A stretch of DNA of 9,000 bases from Helicobacteraceae bacterium. Its GTDB lineage: Bacteria; Campylobacterota; Campylobacteria; Campylobacterales; Sulfurimonadaceae. The notes under the pieces were generated by a model. It was given only the letters and a program-made list of their open reading frames with translations. It searched no databases and had not been told where the DNA came from. The stretch spans positions 1 to 9,000 of the forward strand of contig JALWNV010000349.1 of assembly GCA_027083665.1 (NCBI GenBank), written 5' to 3'. The position numbers and the translations under genes were made by a program. Shown in pieces: positions 1 to 6,606 of the stretch (the first letter of the stretch is position 1; each line of letters starts with the position of its first letter).

Positions 1-1
1 G

Positions 2-175
2 TATATTCGCCTTCGCGGCGACGGCGGATTCGGGTACGACCCCCTATTCATCCCCGAGGGTTTCGACCGGACACTCGGCGAACTCGACCCCGAAATCAAA
101 CAAAAGCTCTCGCACCGCTCAAAAGCCCTTTCCCTCGCCAAAACCGTCCTGAAAACCCTGCAGCGGCACCGGTAA
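2..175 (+). CDS. rdgB: RdgB/HAM1-family dITP/XTP pyrophosphatase, C-terminal end (5' partial)
   Basis: The last 57 codons of a non-canonical purine NTP pyrophosphatase; the gene starts before the window. The family hydrolyses dITP, ITP and XTP to the monophosphate and pyrophosphate in the cytoplasm, keeping deaminated purines out of DNA and RNA. What is visible is the family's most recognisable C-terminal signature: GGFGYDPLF, then a TLGEL segment where relatives usually have T-x-A-E-M, then SHRSKAL. In known structures this region forms part of the nucleotide-binding pocket. The reading frame is open from base 2 to a TAA stop. The next gene begins 76 bases downstream on the same strand, and a weak terminator-like hairpin lies in that gap, so the two may or may not share a transcript. 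Identification is secure; the catalytic N-terminal half cannot be judged. Confidence 0.93.
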   Translation, partial: YIRLRGDGGFGYDPLFIPEGFDRTLGELDPEIKQKLSHRSKALSLAKTVLKTLQRHR

Positions 176-179
176 GCCC

Positions 180-206
180 GCCTCCGGGAGGCCCCAACCT
201 CTTTTT
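180..206 (+). terminator. Weak intrinsic terminator candidate after rdgB
   Basis: Five bases past the rdgB stop, GCCTC (180-184) can pair with GAGGC (188-192) around a 3-base loop. A run of five T follows at 202-206. The stem is short, and the T run begins 9 bases after it instead of directly, so this is a poor match to a classical Rho-independent terminator. It may only attenuate read-through into the asmA-like gene. Confidence 0.3.
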
Positions 207-251
207 ATCCTTTCCTGTTTCATACTAACCGATAATAAAGAAGGGGTTCAC

Positions 252-2069
252 ATGTTTCGACGGCATATCATCGCTTTCTCGGTGCTGGGGGTTTTGTTGG
301 TCGGGGCGTACGCTGGGTATGTATTTTTGAACAAACAAGCGATCCTCGGGATGATCCAGGAGCAGATCGAAAAGACGACACGGCAAAAAGTACACCTCGG
401 CAACCTCCGTCTTTCCCTGTTCCCCTCGCTCCGTGCGGAGGTCGACGACCTCGTGTTTTACCGCGACAACGTGCCTTTCGTCCAGGTCAAAACACTGAAA
501 CTCGATCTCGATTTCGATACGCTGAAACAAAAACGCCTTGTCATCGATACGATCGAGATCGACGGGCCGTCTCTGAGTCTTCCCGACAAAGGGATGCAGG
601 ATAAGCCACTGCAGGAAGAACGCAATGCCGGCAGCGGACCGCCCGATCTCTCTCCCCTGCGTTTCCTGAAAACGATCAAGGTGAGAAACGGCAGTATCGC
701 TTACGGTCCGCATTATCGAATCGACAACATTCGCGTCGATGCCGTGGTCTCCCCCGAACGCATCCGAATCGAAAACGCATCCGCTTCGCTTGCCGACGGA
801 GAGCTGATCGCGGCAATCAGCGGCGAGTTTCTTCCGAAAGAGGACCACCTCTCTCTCAGAATCGCTTCCAAAAGCGATCACGTCGCGGCACTCATGAAAT
901 ATGCCGGAATCGAACCCGACAACTGCGGGGATGCCTGCCGCACCCTGTCGCTGGCCGTCGCCGTCGAGGCGTTTCGCGACAAACTCGTACTGAAAAAAGC
1001 GAAGATCGCTTTCGACGACATCCATGTCGACGCCGAAGGCGTTGTCAAGGATTACAACCTCTCCCGCATGGCGTTTCGCACCAATGTCGACACGGTCGAT
1101 CTCAACCGCTACCTGCACGAATCGGATGTCAGCGGTGAAAGCACTCCCGCCGAAACGAACACCACGGCGGAAACGAACGCCTCGCTGCAGCTGATCGACC
1201 GCCTCACGGCCTTTGCCGAGCGTGTCAAGATCATCAACTCCGTCAAAATCGGCAAACTCCTTTACCGAAAATACACCCTCGAAGATATCTTTTTCGAAAG
1301 CAAGATCGCCGGAGGCATCATTGATATCGACCCGGTATCACTGCGGATGTACGGCGGCCGCTTCGACGGCCGGCTGCACGCCGATATGCGCGGCGGCTAT
1401 CCGCTGATCAAAGGAGAGTACAACATCCGCAATGCGGATATCGTCGAAGTGTTCCGCCAAAAAGAGGTTCCGCCGCTGCTCGAAGGCCGGGTGAGCCTGG
1501 TGGGACGTATGAAAACCTTCGGCCTGACGGATGAAGCGCTGATGAAAAACCTCAATATCGATATCGCTTTGTACGGTGAAAACCTTCTGTTCAAGAAGTA
1601 CGATCTTGACGCGATACTCGACGGGCTGGACAAAGTGACGAGTTTCGACCTGGTCGATTTCGCCGGGATTGTCGCCGGGCCGCTGGGAATGACACTGGTC
1701 AACAGCTACGACGCCCTCGCGGTCGACGAAACGATCCGCCGCGGCGGACAAACGCGAATCGTGAAAATGATCGCCGCATGGAAAATCCGTGACGGCATCG
1801 CCTCGGCCAGGGATGTCGCGTTCAAGACGCCGAAAAACCGTATCGCCGTCAAAGGGGAGATCGATCTCGGGAAACGGCGTCTGAAATGGATGACCGTCGC
1901 GGTTCTGAACCGTCGGGGATGTGCGACGTTCGAACAGAAACTGCAGGGGACCTCCGACGGGGAGGTCGACCTCGACAACAAGATCGGGATCGTCGCCGCC
2001 CCTTTCAGCAAGCTGTTCGAAAACCGTTACGACTGTCCTGTCTTCTACAACGGAAAGATCACGCCTTGA
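252..2069 (+). CDS. AsmA-family protein, inner-membrane anchored
   Basis: A 605-residue AsmA-like protein. The family has one N-terminal transmembrane helix and a large periplasmic part rich in beta strands. Relatives are linked to outer-membrane assembly and, for the larger members, to phospholipid transport between membranes. Residues about 6-26 form the membrane anchor after an FRRH start. The adjoining segment (residues 30-60) has the usual N-terminal AsmA pattern of a short amphipathic helix followed by L-G-N-L-x-L-S-L-F-P-S. The C-terminal third carries the second AsmA-type beta region and ends in the typical CPVFYNGKI tail. Residues about 293-312 are a Thr/Glu/Asn-rich linker containing a repeated A-E-T-N. 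The ATG is preceded by AAGGGG (241-246) at 5-base spacing. The gene stands apart, with 76- and 91-base gaps on either side, so it is probably not part of the downstream operon. The substrate is unknown. Family assignment is confident, exact role is not. Confidence 0.85.
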   Translation: MFRRHIIAFSVLGVLLVGAYAGYVFLNKQAILGMIQEQIEKTTRQKVHLGNLRLSLFPSLRAEVDDLVFYRDNVPFVQVKTLKLDLDFDTLKQKRLVIDTIEIDGPSLSLPDKGMQDKPLQEERNAGSGPPDLSPLRFLKTIKVRNGSIAYGPHYRIDNIRVDAVVSPERIRIENASASLADGELIAAISGEFLPKEDHLSLRIASKSDHVAALMKYAGIEPDNCGDACRTLSLAVAVEAFRDKLVLKKAKIAFDDIHVDAEGVVKDYNLSRMAFRTNVDTVDLNRYLHESDVSGESTPAETNTTAETNASLQLIDRLTAFAERVKIINSVKIGKLLYRKYTLEDIFFESKIAGGIIDIDPVSLRMYGGRFDGRLHADMRGGYPLIKGEYNIRNADIVEVFRQKEVPPLLEGRVSLVGRMKTFGLTDEALMKNLNIDIALYGENLLFKKYDLDAILDGLDKVTSFDLVDFAGIVAGPLGMTLVNSYDALAVDETIRRGGQTRIVKMIAAWKIRDGIASARDVAFKTPKNRIAVKGEIDLGKRRLKWMTVAVLNRRGCATFEQKLQGTSDGEVDLDNKIGIVAAPFSKLFENRYDCPVFYNGKITP

Positions 2070-2093
2070 GAAGTCGTTCTGCACCCTTAAGAA

Positions 2094-2125
2094 TTGATGA
2101 AGATTGTTATTCTATAATATATTTA
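2094..2125 (+). promoter_or_regulatory. Putative sigma-70-type promoter ahead of the LPP20-like operon
   Basis: A perfect TATAAT (2113-2118) sits in a strongly AT-rich island between two GC-richer genes, 42 bases before the ATG at 2161. No good TTGACA box lies at the usual spacing: TTGATG at 2094-2099 is only 13 bases upstream. Campylobacterota housekeeping promoters are known for a conserved -10 with a poorly conserved -35, so this is acceptable. Transcription would start near 2125, giving a leader of roughly 35 bases. Confidence 0.5.
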
Positions 2126-2160
2126 AAGAGAATTATTAAATCACAGAGAAGGCCGCGTTC

Positions 2161-2676
2161 ATGTTCGAGACAATTGCATACGGATTGATTTCCACGGTGA
2201 TCAACTATCTGTTCGACACCTCGGTGCTGCGGCGTTCGAGCGTCGATATCGAAGGGGCACCCTACTGGTACGAACAAACGGGCGGAGAGAAAGCGATCTA
2301 CGTCTCCGCCTACTGTGACGGCGGGATGGAGGCCGTCGACTGCGCCAAGCGCGGAGTCGAAGAGAAACTGATCGTCATTATCGACGACGCATTCGAACGC
2401 GCCGTGGAGCACAAGTTCAAACACTACAAAGGCAAAGAGCGTACCTTTGTCGAAAAGATGCAAAAAGACACCAATCTGCCTCTGTTCGTACAGCGCCATA
2501 CGGTCTTTCAAAATGTCAAGTACGACAAGGACGCCCACCGGGCTTTCGCCCGCGGCTACGTGACGCTTCAGGCATTTGAACGGTACGAAAAAGAGCGGGT
2601 CGACTCCGTCCAAAAAGCGGTGCTGGAATATCATTACGACGAAATGATGGACGAACTCGACAAAGAGGCGTCATAA
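2161..2676 (+). CDS. Small LPP20-like protein of unknown function, no signal peptide
   Basis: A 171-residue protein I do not recognise by name. Residues 2-18 are hydrophobic and could be a short membrane helix, but there is no basic N-terminus, no cleavage site and no lipobox. The remainder follows the layout of LPP20-family proteins: a P-Y-W motif (34-36), a strand (IYVSAYC, 46-52), an alanine/charged helix (about 56-86), a strand (YVTLQAF, 133-139), and a charged C-terminal helix. In the neighbouring LPP20 gene the same order is P-A-W, strand, helix, YVLMVIE and charged helix. The resemblance is in arrangement, not strong identity, so homology is inferred. The ATG has AGAAGG (2147-2152) at 8-base spacing. 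It follows a promoter-like sequence and ends 6 bases before a strong inverted repeat that separates it from the LPP20 gene. The reading frame is confident; the function is unknown. Confidence 0.75.
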   Translation: MFETIAYGLISTVINYLFDTSVLRRSSVDIEGAPYWYEQTGGEKAIYVSAYCDGGMEAVDCAKRGVEEKLIVIIDDAFERAVEHKFKHYKGKERTFVEKMQKDTNLPLFVQRHTVFQNVKYDKDAHRAFARGYVTLQAFERYEKERVDSVQKAVLEYHYDEMMDELDKEAS

Positions 2677-2682
2677 GCTCTT

Positions 2683-2718
2683 TCTATACGGCACTATGCC
2701 ATGATAGTGCCGTATAGA
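2683..2718. repeat. 15-bp perfect inverted repeat (hairpin) between the first two operon genes
   Basis: The arm TCTATACGGCACTAT (2683-2697) is perfectly complementary to ATAGTGCCGTATAGA (2704-2718), separated by the 6-base loop GCCATG. Four further pairs (two of them G-U) could extend the stem outward to 2679-2722. It begins 6 bases after the stop of the upstream gene and ends 34 bases before the LPP20 start. No T run follows on either strand, so it is not a standard intrinsic terminator. It could stabilise or mark a processing site in mRNA, attenuate transcription, or bind a dimeric regulator as DNA. Confidence 0.75.
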
Positions 2719-2752
2719 GGGAACCCTCAATTTAAACAGTAAGGATACTATA

Positions 2753-3358
2753 ATGAAAAAAGCAATCACCATCCTCTCGCTGGCAGCCGCCGCGACAATG
2801 ACGTTTACCGGATGTGCGGGCAAATCGCAGAACATGACAGCCGAAGAAAAGCAGAAGCAGGCGATGATCGAAGCCAACAACAACCTCCCGGCATGGGTTC
2901 TCAATCCGCAAGTCGAAGGGGGCATCGCGGCGGTGGGAATCGCCGGATACAGCAAGCACGGAATGCAGGTCATGCTGCCGCAGGCGGAGATGGACGCACG
3001 CGCCAAACTTGCCGGACAGATTCAGACGGAGATTTCCCGCGTCCAGAAGCAGGCGATGCGCCACAACAAGATCAACGATCTCGACGATTTCGAGAATGTC
3101 TTCAAGCAGGCCACCAAAGAGGTCGTCAAGAAAATTCCGCTTTCCGGAGCGCGCAAAGTCAAGCAGTATCAGGCACCCGACGGTACGCTCTACGTGCTGA
3201 TGGTGATCGAGAAACGTGACGTCGCCAAAGAGGTCAAGGATATGAAAGACACCTACCTCGAGCATATGAAACAGGCGAAAATGACCCGTGAAAGCCTTGA
3301 CGAAGGTATGAAAGTTCTCGACGACATGATGAAGGAACTCGAGGAAGAGACCAAGTGA
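2753..3358 (+). CDS. LPP20-family outer-membrane lipoprotein
   Basis: A 201-residue lipoprotein of the LPP20 family, named after the Lpp20 antigen of Helicobacter pylori. The signal peptide ends in the lipobox FTGC with Cys21 as the predicted lipidated residue; Ala at +2 fits outer-membrane sorting. A charged linker leads to P-A-W (46-48), then a strand with A-A-V-G-I-A-G (59-65), a long helix rich in Ala, Arg and Gln (about 77-105), a strand at YVLMVIE (147-153), and a Lys/Glu-rich C-terminal helix (157-201) that may be a coiled coil. The ATG has AAGG (2741-2744) at good spacing. The stop overlaps the next start as GTGA, implying translational coupling. H. pylori Lpp20 is surface-associated and, from memory, structurally related to Tip-alpha; its physiological role is not settled. 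The family call is secure, the function is not known. Confidence 0.88.
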   Translation: MKKAITILSLAAAATMTFTGCAGKSQNMTAEEKQKQAMIEANNNLPAWVLNPQVEGGIAAVGIAGYSKHGMQVMLPQAEMDARAKLAGQIQTEISRVQKQAMRHNKINDLDDFENVFKQATKEVVKKIPLSGARKVKQYQAPDGTLYVLMVIEKRDVAKEVKDMKDTYLEHMKQAKMTRESLDEGMKVLDDMMKELEEETK

Positions 3359-3792
3359 GACTCCCAAGCGCCTTTCCGGCGCTGATATGCCTCATGATCG
3401 CGATCGGGTTCGCCGGCTGCAAAGAGGACAAGCCCGCCCCCTCGGGGTACGGCGTCTGCAAAGATGTGAAAGAGCCTGCATGGATCTACGATCCGTACGT
3501 GGGCGTGGCGCGGATGACGGCAAGCGGCAACCGGAACGATCAAAAACGCATCGCGCTGGAACGGGCGATCGCAGATCTGCTGATGACCAAAGGGGTCGCA
3601 CGCGGCGAATCGGTGATGAATGTTCAAAAAGCCCTCTCGGTCGACAACGACAAGGAGGAGTTCCGGAAGCGATTCAATGTCGATTCGGAGATGAAAGTCG
3701 TCTACAAGCGACTGGAATACGACATCAGGATCACCGACATCTGGCACAATCCCTGTACAGATGAGCTGTATGTGAAAATCGAGGAGAAATAG
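3355..3792 (+). CDS. Small LPP20-like lipoprotein
   Basis: A 145-residue lipoprotein. The GTG start overlaps the previous stop by four bases (GTGA) and is preceded by GAGGAAG; no ATG lies early enough to preserve the signal peptide, so GTG is chosen. The signal peptide ends in FAGC, with Cys22 predicted to be lipidated and Lys at +2. The mature part has a compact LPP20-like plan: P-A-W (41-43), a short G-V-A strand, a helix containing A-L-E-R-A-I-A-D-L-L (about 66-75), a strand-rich middle, and a final strand E-L-Y-V-K-I. It stops where the LPP20 protein would continue into its C-terminal helix. Two further cysteines, 35 and 134, could form a disulfide joining the two ends of the domain. The next gene, mltC-like, begins immediately after the stop codon. 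This may be a partner or divergent paralogue of the upstream lipoprotein; the function is unknown. Confidence 0.8.
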   Translation: MRLPSAFPALICLMIAIGFAGCKEDKPAPSGYGVCKDVKEPAWIYDPYVGVARMTASGNRNDQKRIALERAIADLLMTKGVARGESVMNVQKALSVDNDKEEFRKRFNVDSEMKVVYKRLEYDIRITDIWHNPCTDELYVKIEEK

Positions 3793-4986
3793 ATGAAAAA
3801 GACGTTTTGGGTCGCGATGGCGGCCGTAACGATGGCCAATGCCGGCAATATCGACGACATACGCCGGTCAATGCAGCTGAACTATCTCGAAAATATCCGG
3901 AATATCGAAACCATCCACCGCGAAAATGTCGATATCGTCCGCCAAAACGCCGTCTATTACACCAACATCGTCAAAAACGCCCGGAAATACTACCACTCTT
4001 TCATCGCCAAAGAGTGGGGAGATTCCAATGTCAAACTCTCCACCAGAAAACGTTTCACGCAGTACAGCGACGATATGAAATCACGCGAGAACATCGATTT
4101 TGAAAAAGGAAAAGTCACGATCGAGATTCTCACCGATCCCGATGCGAAACCCGATCCGGCACTGTTTGACAAAAAACTCCGGGCACTCGAAAAAGAAAAC
4201 GCCGCCGAAGCCCTGCACAAAGATCCCGTTGCGAAACTTTCGACCGACTACATGGAAAAGAAAAAGATCGCCGCGGAAACACAGACGCATTCGCTCAACA
4301 AGGAACCCGTCGTTGCCGGACTGATCGAAACGAAAAAGATCAAGCCCGGTCAGATCAAGGAAAAAGTCGTCACCCTCAAAGACGGAAAACGGAAGAAAAT
4401 CTTCTCTGTCGAAGTGCCGATGGTACCCGATCATCTCAAGAAACGGGCACTGCGCTACAAGAAACCGGTACTTGAACACGCGAAAAAATACGGCATCGAA
4501 CCCGCCTACGTTTTCGGGACGATCCAGACCGAAAGCTACTTCAATCCGCTGGCGGTCTCCTATATCCCGGCTTACGGGCTGATGCAGATCGTCCCGACGA
4601 CGGCAGGCGTCGATGCGTATGCGGCCCTGTACGGGAAGAAAAAGGTCGTACCCCCGCCGTACCTGTACGACCCGAAAAACAATATCAAACTCGGGACGAA
4701 ATATATTCAACTCATCAAAGACCGCTACCTGCGCGGCGTCAAAAACCCCGAAAGCCTCAAATACTGTACGGCGGTCGCCTACAATGCCGGAATCGGCTCG
4801 CTCTTTCGCGCCTTTACCGGCAGCAAACGCAAACGCAAAGAGGCGATCGAGAAAATTAACAGCATGACTCCCGACGAAGTCTATCATCTGCTGCGGACCT
4901 CGCCGCGGCTCAACAAAGAGGCGAGAAACTATGTCAAAAAGATCAAAGAACACAGCGCTCTGTATGTACAGTGGAACGGTGAATAA
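3793..4986 (+). CDS. mltC: MltC-type lytic murein transglycosylase (DUF3393 + SLT domain)
   Basis: A 397-residue peptidoglycan lytic transglycosylase. These enzymes cleave the MurNAc-GlcNAc bond and form 1,6-anhydro-MurNAc ends during wall remodelling in the periplasm. After a signal peptide (MKKTFWVAMAAVTMANA) comes a helical segment (24-62). Next is the MltC-specific N-terminal domain, with W-G at 75-76 and N-I-D-F-E-K-G-K-V-T-I-E-I at 100-112, close to the E. coli MltC pattern. A Lys-rich linker precedes the GH23/SLT domain (about 215-385). The likely catalytic acid is Glu247 in Q-T-E-S-Y-F-N-P; YGLMQIVPTTAG (261-272) and AYNAGIGS (329-336) complete the fold. P-x-V-P-D-H-L-K-K-R-A before the domain also matches MltC. 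Unlike E. coli MltC, it lacks a lipobox Cys, so it should be soluble in the periplasm after signal peptidase I cleavage. The start has GAGGAG (3781-3786) and abuts the upstream stop. Family and activity are well supported. Confidence 0.94.
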   Translation: MKKTFWVAMAAVTMANAGNIDDIRRSMQLNYLENIRNIETIHRENVDIVRQNAVYYTNIVKNARKYYHSFIAKEWGDSNVKLSTRKRFTQYSDDMKSRENIDFEKGKVTIEILTDPDAKPDPALFDKKLRALEKENAAEALHKDPVAKLSTDYMEKKKIAAETQTHSLNKEPVVAGLIETKKIKPGQIKEKVVTLKDGKRKKIFSVEVPMVPDHLKKRALRYKKPVLEHAKKYGIEPAYVFGTIQTESYFNPLAVSYIPAYGLMQIVPTTAGVDAYAALYGKKKVVPPPYLYDPKNNIKLGTKYIQLIKDRYLRGVKNPESLKYCTAVAYNAGIGSLFRAFTGSKRKRKEAIEKINSMTPDEVYHLLRTSPRLNKEARNYVKKIKEHSALYVQWNGE

Positions 4987-5003
4987 ACGGCAAAAGGCGG
5001 AAT

Positions 5004-5585
5004 GTGCGGCATAGAGTATCCAAACGCAAAGGCGGTATTGTCACCTGTCTGCTCCTGTTCATTGCGACACTGGGGCTGGGGATACTTCTGACCCTGGCCT
5101 ACGACCTGTGGAACCGCCCGGCGTGGCTGGCATTCAACACAGAGCATATCTCGAAGATGGAACTCGCCAAAATCGAAATCACCGCAGGCCCCGCCGATAT
5201 GCAAAAAGCACAGAGCGAGGCTGCGGCGAAAGCGAAAGCGATCTGGCGTCAGCGGCTCCGCAAGACCGCCATGGAGCAGTTCGACGTCGCTTACGGGTGG
5301 GCATCCCTCGACGACGCCACCCGCAAGCGGCTCGGCGAAGCGCTCGACAACGCTTTGCATGCGGAGACACTCGATGCGATCAAAACCGTCGACCGCTATG
5401 CGGACTGGATCGGAGAACGTGTTTTTGTCCTTTACGGCATGGAAAGTGCCGAAATCGATTCCGTATTGCAGCGCATCTACGAAAGCGTCAACAAGGCAAT
5501 GCTCGCCGCAATGGGATTCGGCGACGAACACGAAATCCAACCCGATGAAAACGAAAAAAAGGATACGAATGAAACGGCGAAGTAG
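5004..5585 (+). CDS. Single-pass membrane protein with LPP20-like layout, unknown function
   Basis: A 193-residue protein I cannot name. The GTG start is preceded by AAAGGCGG and lies 17 bases after the mltC-like stop; no in-frame ATG exists upstream, and later starts would remove the membrane segment. A strongly basic N-terminus (RHRVSKRKGG) followed by a hydrophobic helix (about 12-33) predicts an inner-membrane anchor with the rest in the periplasm. Cys15 is inside the helix without a credible lipobox. Beyond the membrane come R-P-A-W-L (38-42), a strand (KIEITAG, 56-62), an Ala/Lys-rich helix (65-90), a second helical stretch, a strand VFVLYGME (140-147) and a C-terminal helix. This is the same order of elements as the LPP20 protein upstream. 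The charged tail overlaps the next gene by 17 bases. Homology to LPP20 is inferred from the layout only. Confidence 0.7.
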   Translation: MRHRVSKRKGGIVTCLLLFIATLGLGILLTLAYDLWNRPAWLAFNTEHISKMELAKIEITAGPADMQKAQSEAAAKAKAIWRQRLRKTAMEQFDVAYGWASLDDATRKRLGEALDNALHAETLDAIKTVDRYADWIGERVFVLYGMESAEIDSVLQRIYESVNKAMLAAMGFGDEHEIQPDENEKKDTNETAK

Positions 5586-6588
5586 ATTTGTCATCTTGCT
5601 TCTGGCGGTGTGTCTGGGATGGACCTCCCTGCTGGCGGAAAAAAGCGTCACGAAAACCGTGACGATCAATCGGCTGCTCTATCCGGACAAAAGTGTCGAA
5701 GAGCTCAAACAGATCGCACTGGACAAAGCGAAATACGCCGCCGCGAAAGAGATTTTCGGCGAGGTGCTTCTTTCTGAAACCGTCATGGCCAACGGAAAGA
5801 TCGTGGATGAATTCGTCCGGGAACGTTCCGGCGGCGTCATCCATGTCCGCGGCAATCCGAAGTTTTCCAACGGGAAAAACCTCGGCGATATCCAGTGTAC
5901 GATCGAAGCATATGCGACGGATGAGGATATCGCCGCCACCACCCCGCAAACGATAACGCTGAACGATTTCAAGTACACCGATCCCGACGTGCCGCTCAAA
6001 CAGCTCAAGGCGATGGCGGAAGATGCGTTCATCGTCGAAGCGCTCTCGAAGGTCAAACCCTCGCTTCGCTACGAAGGCCCCGCAAAAGCCCGTAAACTCG
6101 CCACGGGTGTCGACATCGAAAAAATGGATTTCGACGTGGACACCTCCACCTTCACCATCTCCGGATCGGTCAAGTATATCCCGGCATTTCTGGAGCACTC
6201 CGACGTGATCGAAACAACCGAGATCACGGATCGTTTCAAGCCGAAACCGCCCGTTCAAAAGAAACGGCGCCGCGGCTTTTACGGCAAATGGAGCGGATAT
6301 ATTATGCGTCCCGACGGCGGAAGCAGCGAGGTCTCCATCACCATCGAGGACAACGGGCAGGTTTCGATCGATTTTCCGCTCGAAGCGTGCGGAGGGGACC
6401 TCATCGTACAAGAAAAAAGCGCCCGGCGCGCAGAATTCGTTCTGGGGTTGACCTACGGGGCGGATGTCTGCGAGGACCGTCTCGATATCGTCTTGCAAAA
6501 ACGTTCGGAAGACGAACTCTTTTACCGCGCCAAAAGCGAAGACGGCACCCCTTCTGGCGAAGGGAGCCTCTTCAGAGAAGAGGAGTGA
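5569..6588 (+). CDS. Secreted protein with two related alpha/beta repeats and a C-terminal beta domain
   Basis: A 339-residue envelope protein. The ATG at 5569 is chosen because AAAAGGA precedes it at 5-base spacing and a signal peptide follows directly (KRRSRF, then a hydrophobic stretch ending S-L-L-A at residue 23); the open frame upstream lies inside the previous gene. Two related repeats follow. The first (about 29-117) begins T-V-T-I-N and the second (about 127-205) begins T-I-T-L-N; both then have Tyr, Val and L-K-x-[IM]-A-x-D (46-52 and 146-152). The strand-helix-strand pattern recalls LPP20 and FlgT N-terminal-like modules. A basic Pro/Lys linker (222-235) leads to a beta-rich domain (237-339) beginning G-K-W-S-G-Y, with Cys274 (in A-C-G-G) and Cys301 as a likely disulfide and a G-E-G-S-L-F end. 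Last gene of the plus-strand run; overlaps its neighbour by 17 bases. The function is unknown; a scaffold or binding role is plausible. Confidence 0.78.
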   Translation: MKRRSRFVILLLAVCLGWTSLLAEKSVTKTVTINRLLYPDKSVEELKQIALDKAKYAAAKEIFGEVLLSETVMANGKIVDEFVRERSGGVIHVRGNPKFSNGKNLGDIQCTIEAYATDEDIAATTPQTITLNDFKYTDPDVPLKQLKAMAEDAFIVEALSKVKPSLRYEGPAKARKLATGVDIEKMDFDVDTSTFTISGSVKYIPAFLEHSDVIETTEITDRFKPKPPVQKKRRRGFYGKWSGYIMRPDGGSSEVSITIEDNGQVSIDFPLEACGGDLIVQEKSARRAEFVLGLTYGADVCEDRLDIVLQKRSEDELFYRAKSEDGTPSGEGSLFREEE

Positions 6589-6606
6589 TCCGGACCTGTT
6601 CAACCT

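Noticed and set aside
208..240. Promoter for the asmA-like gene using GATAAT at 231-236
   Set aside because: The -10 candidate is close to the ribosome-binding site and I see no supporting upstream element; too weak to list as a feature.
225..1118. Antisense open frame of 297 codons opposite the asmA-like gene
   Set aside because: It is a shadow of biased codon use in the AsmA frame, with no recognisable motif. Similar shadows lie opposite mltC (4081-4953) and the 3' half of the asmA-like gene (1338-2084).
1138..1185. Short repeated A-E-T-N coding segment in the asmA-like gene
   Set aside because: Only two imperfect copies in a low-complexity linker; consistent with a flexible spacer and not a functional repeat.
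2749..2754. TATAAT immediately before and into the LPP20 start codon
   Set aside because: It overlaps the ATG, so a transcript from it would lack the ribosome-binding site; most likely chance.
5002..5091. ATG at 5002 next to the chosen GTG start at 5004
   Set aside because: It is in a different frame and reaches a stop within about 30 codons, with no sensible product.
5359..5568. Longer version of the last plus-strand gene starting at 5359
   Set aside because: The extra 70 codons lie inside the 5004-5585 gene in another frame. They would bury the signal peptide that begins at 5569, which has its own ribosome-binding site.
5488..6603. Long antisense open frame (371 codons) opposite the 5004 and 5569 genes
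   Set aside because: The product is dominated by Phe, Asp, Arg and His, as expected from reading GAA/AAA/ATC-rich codons backwards. It has no plausible domain and covers two well-supported genes with signal or anchor sequences and ribosome-binding sites.
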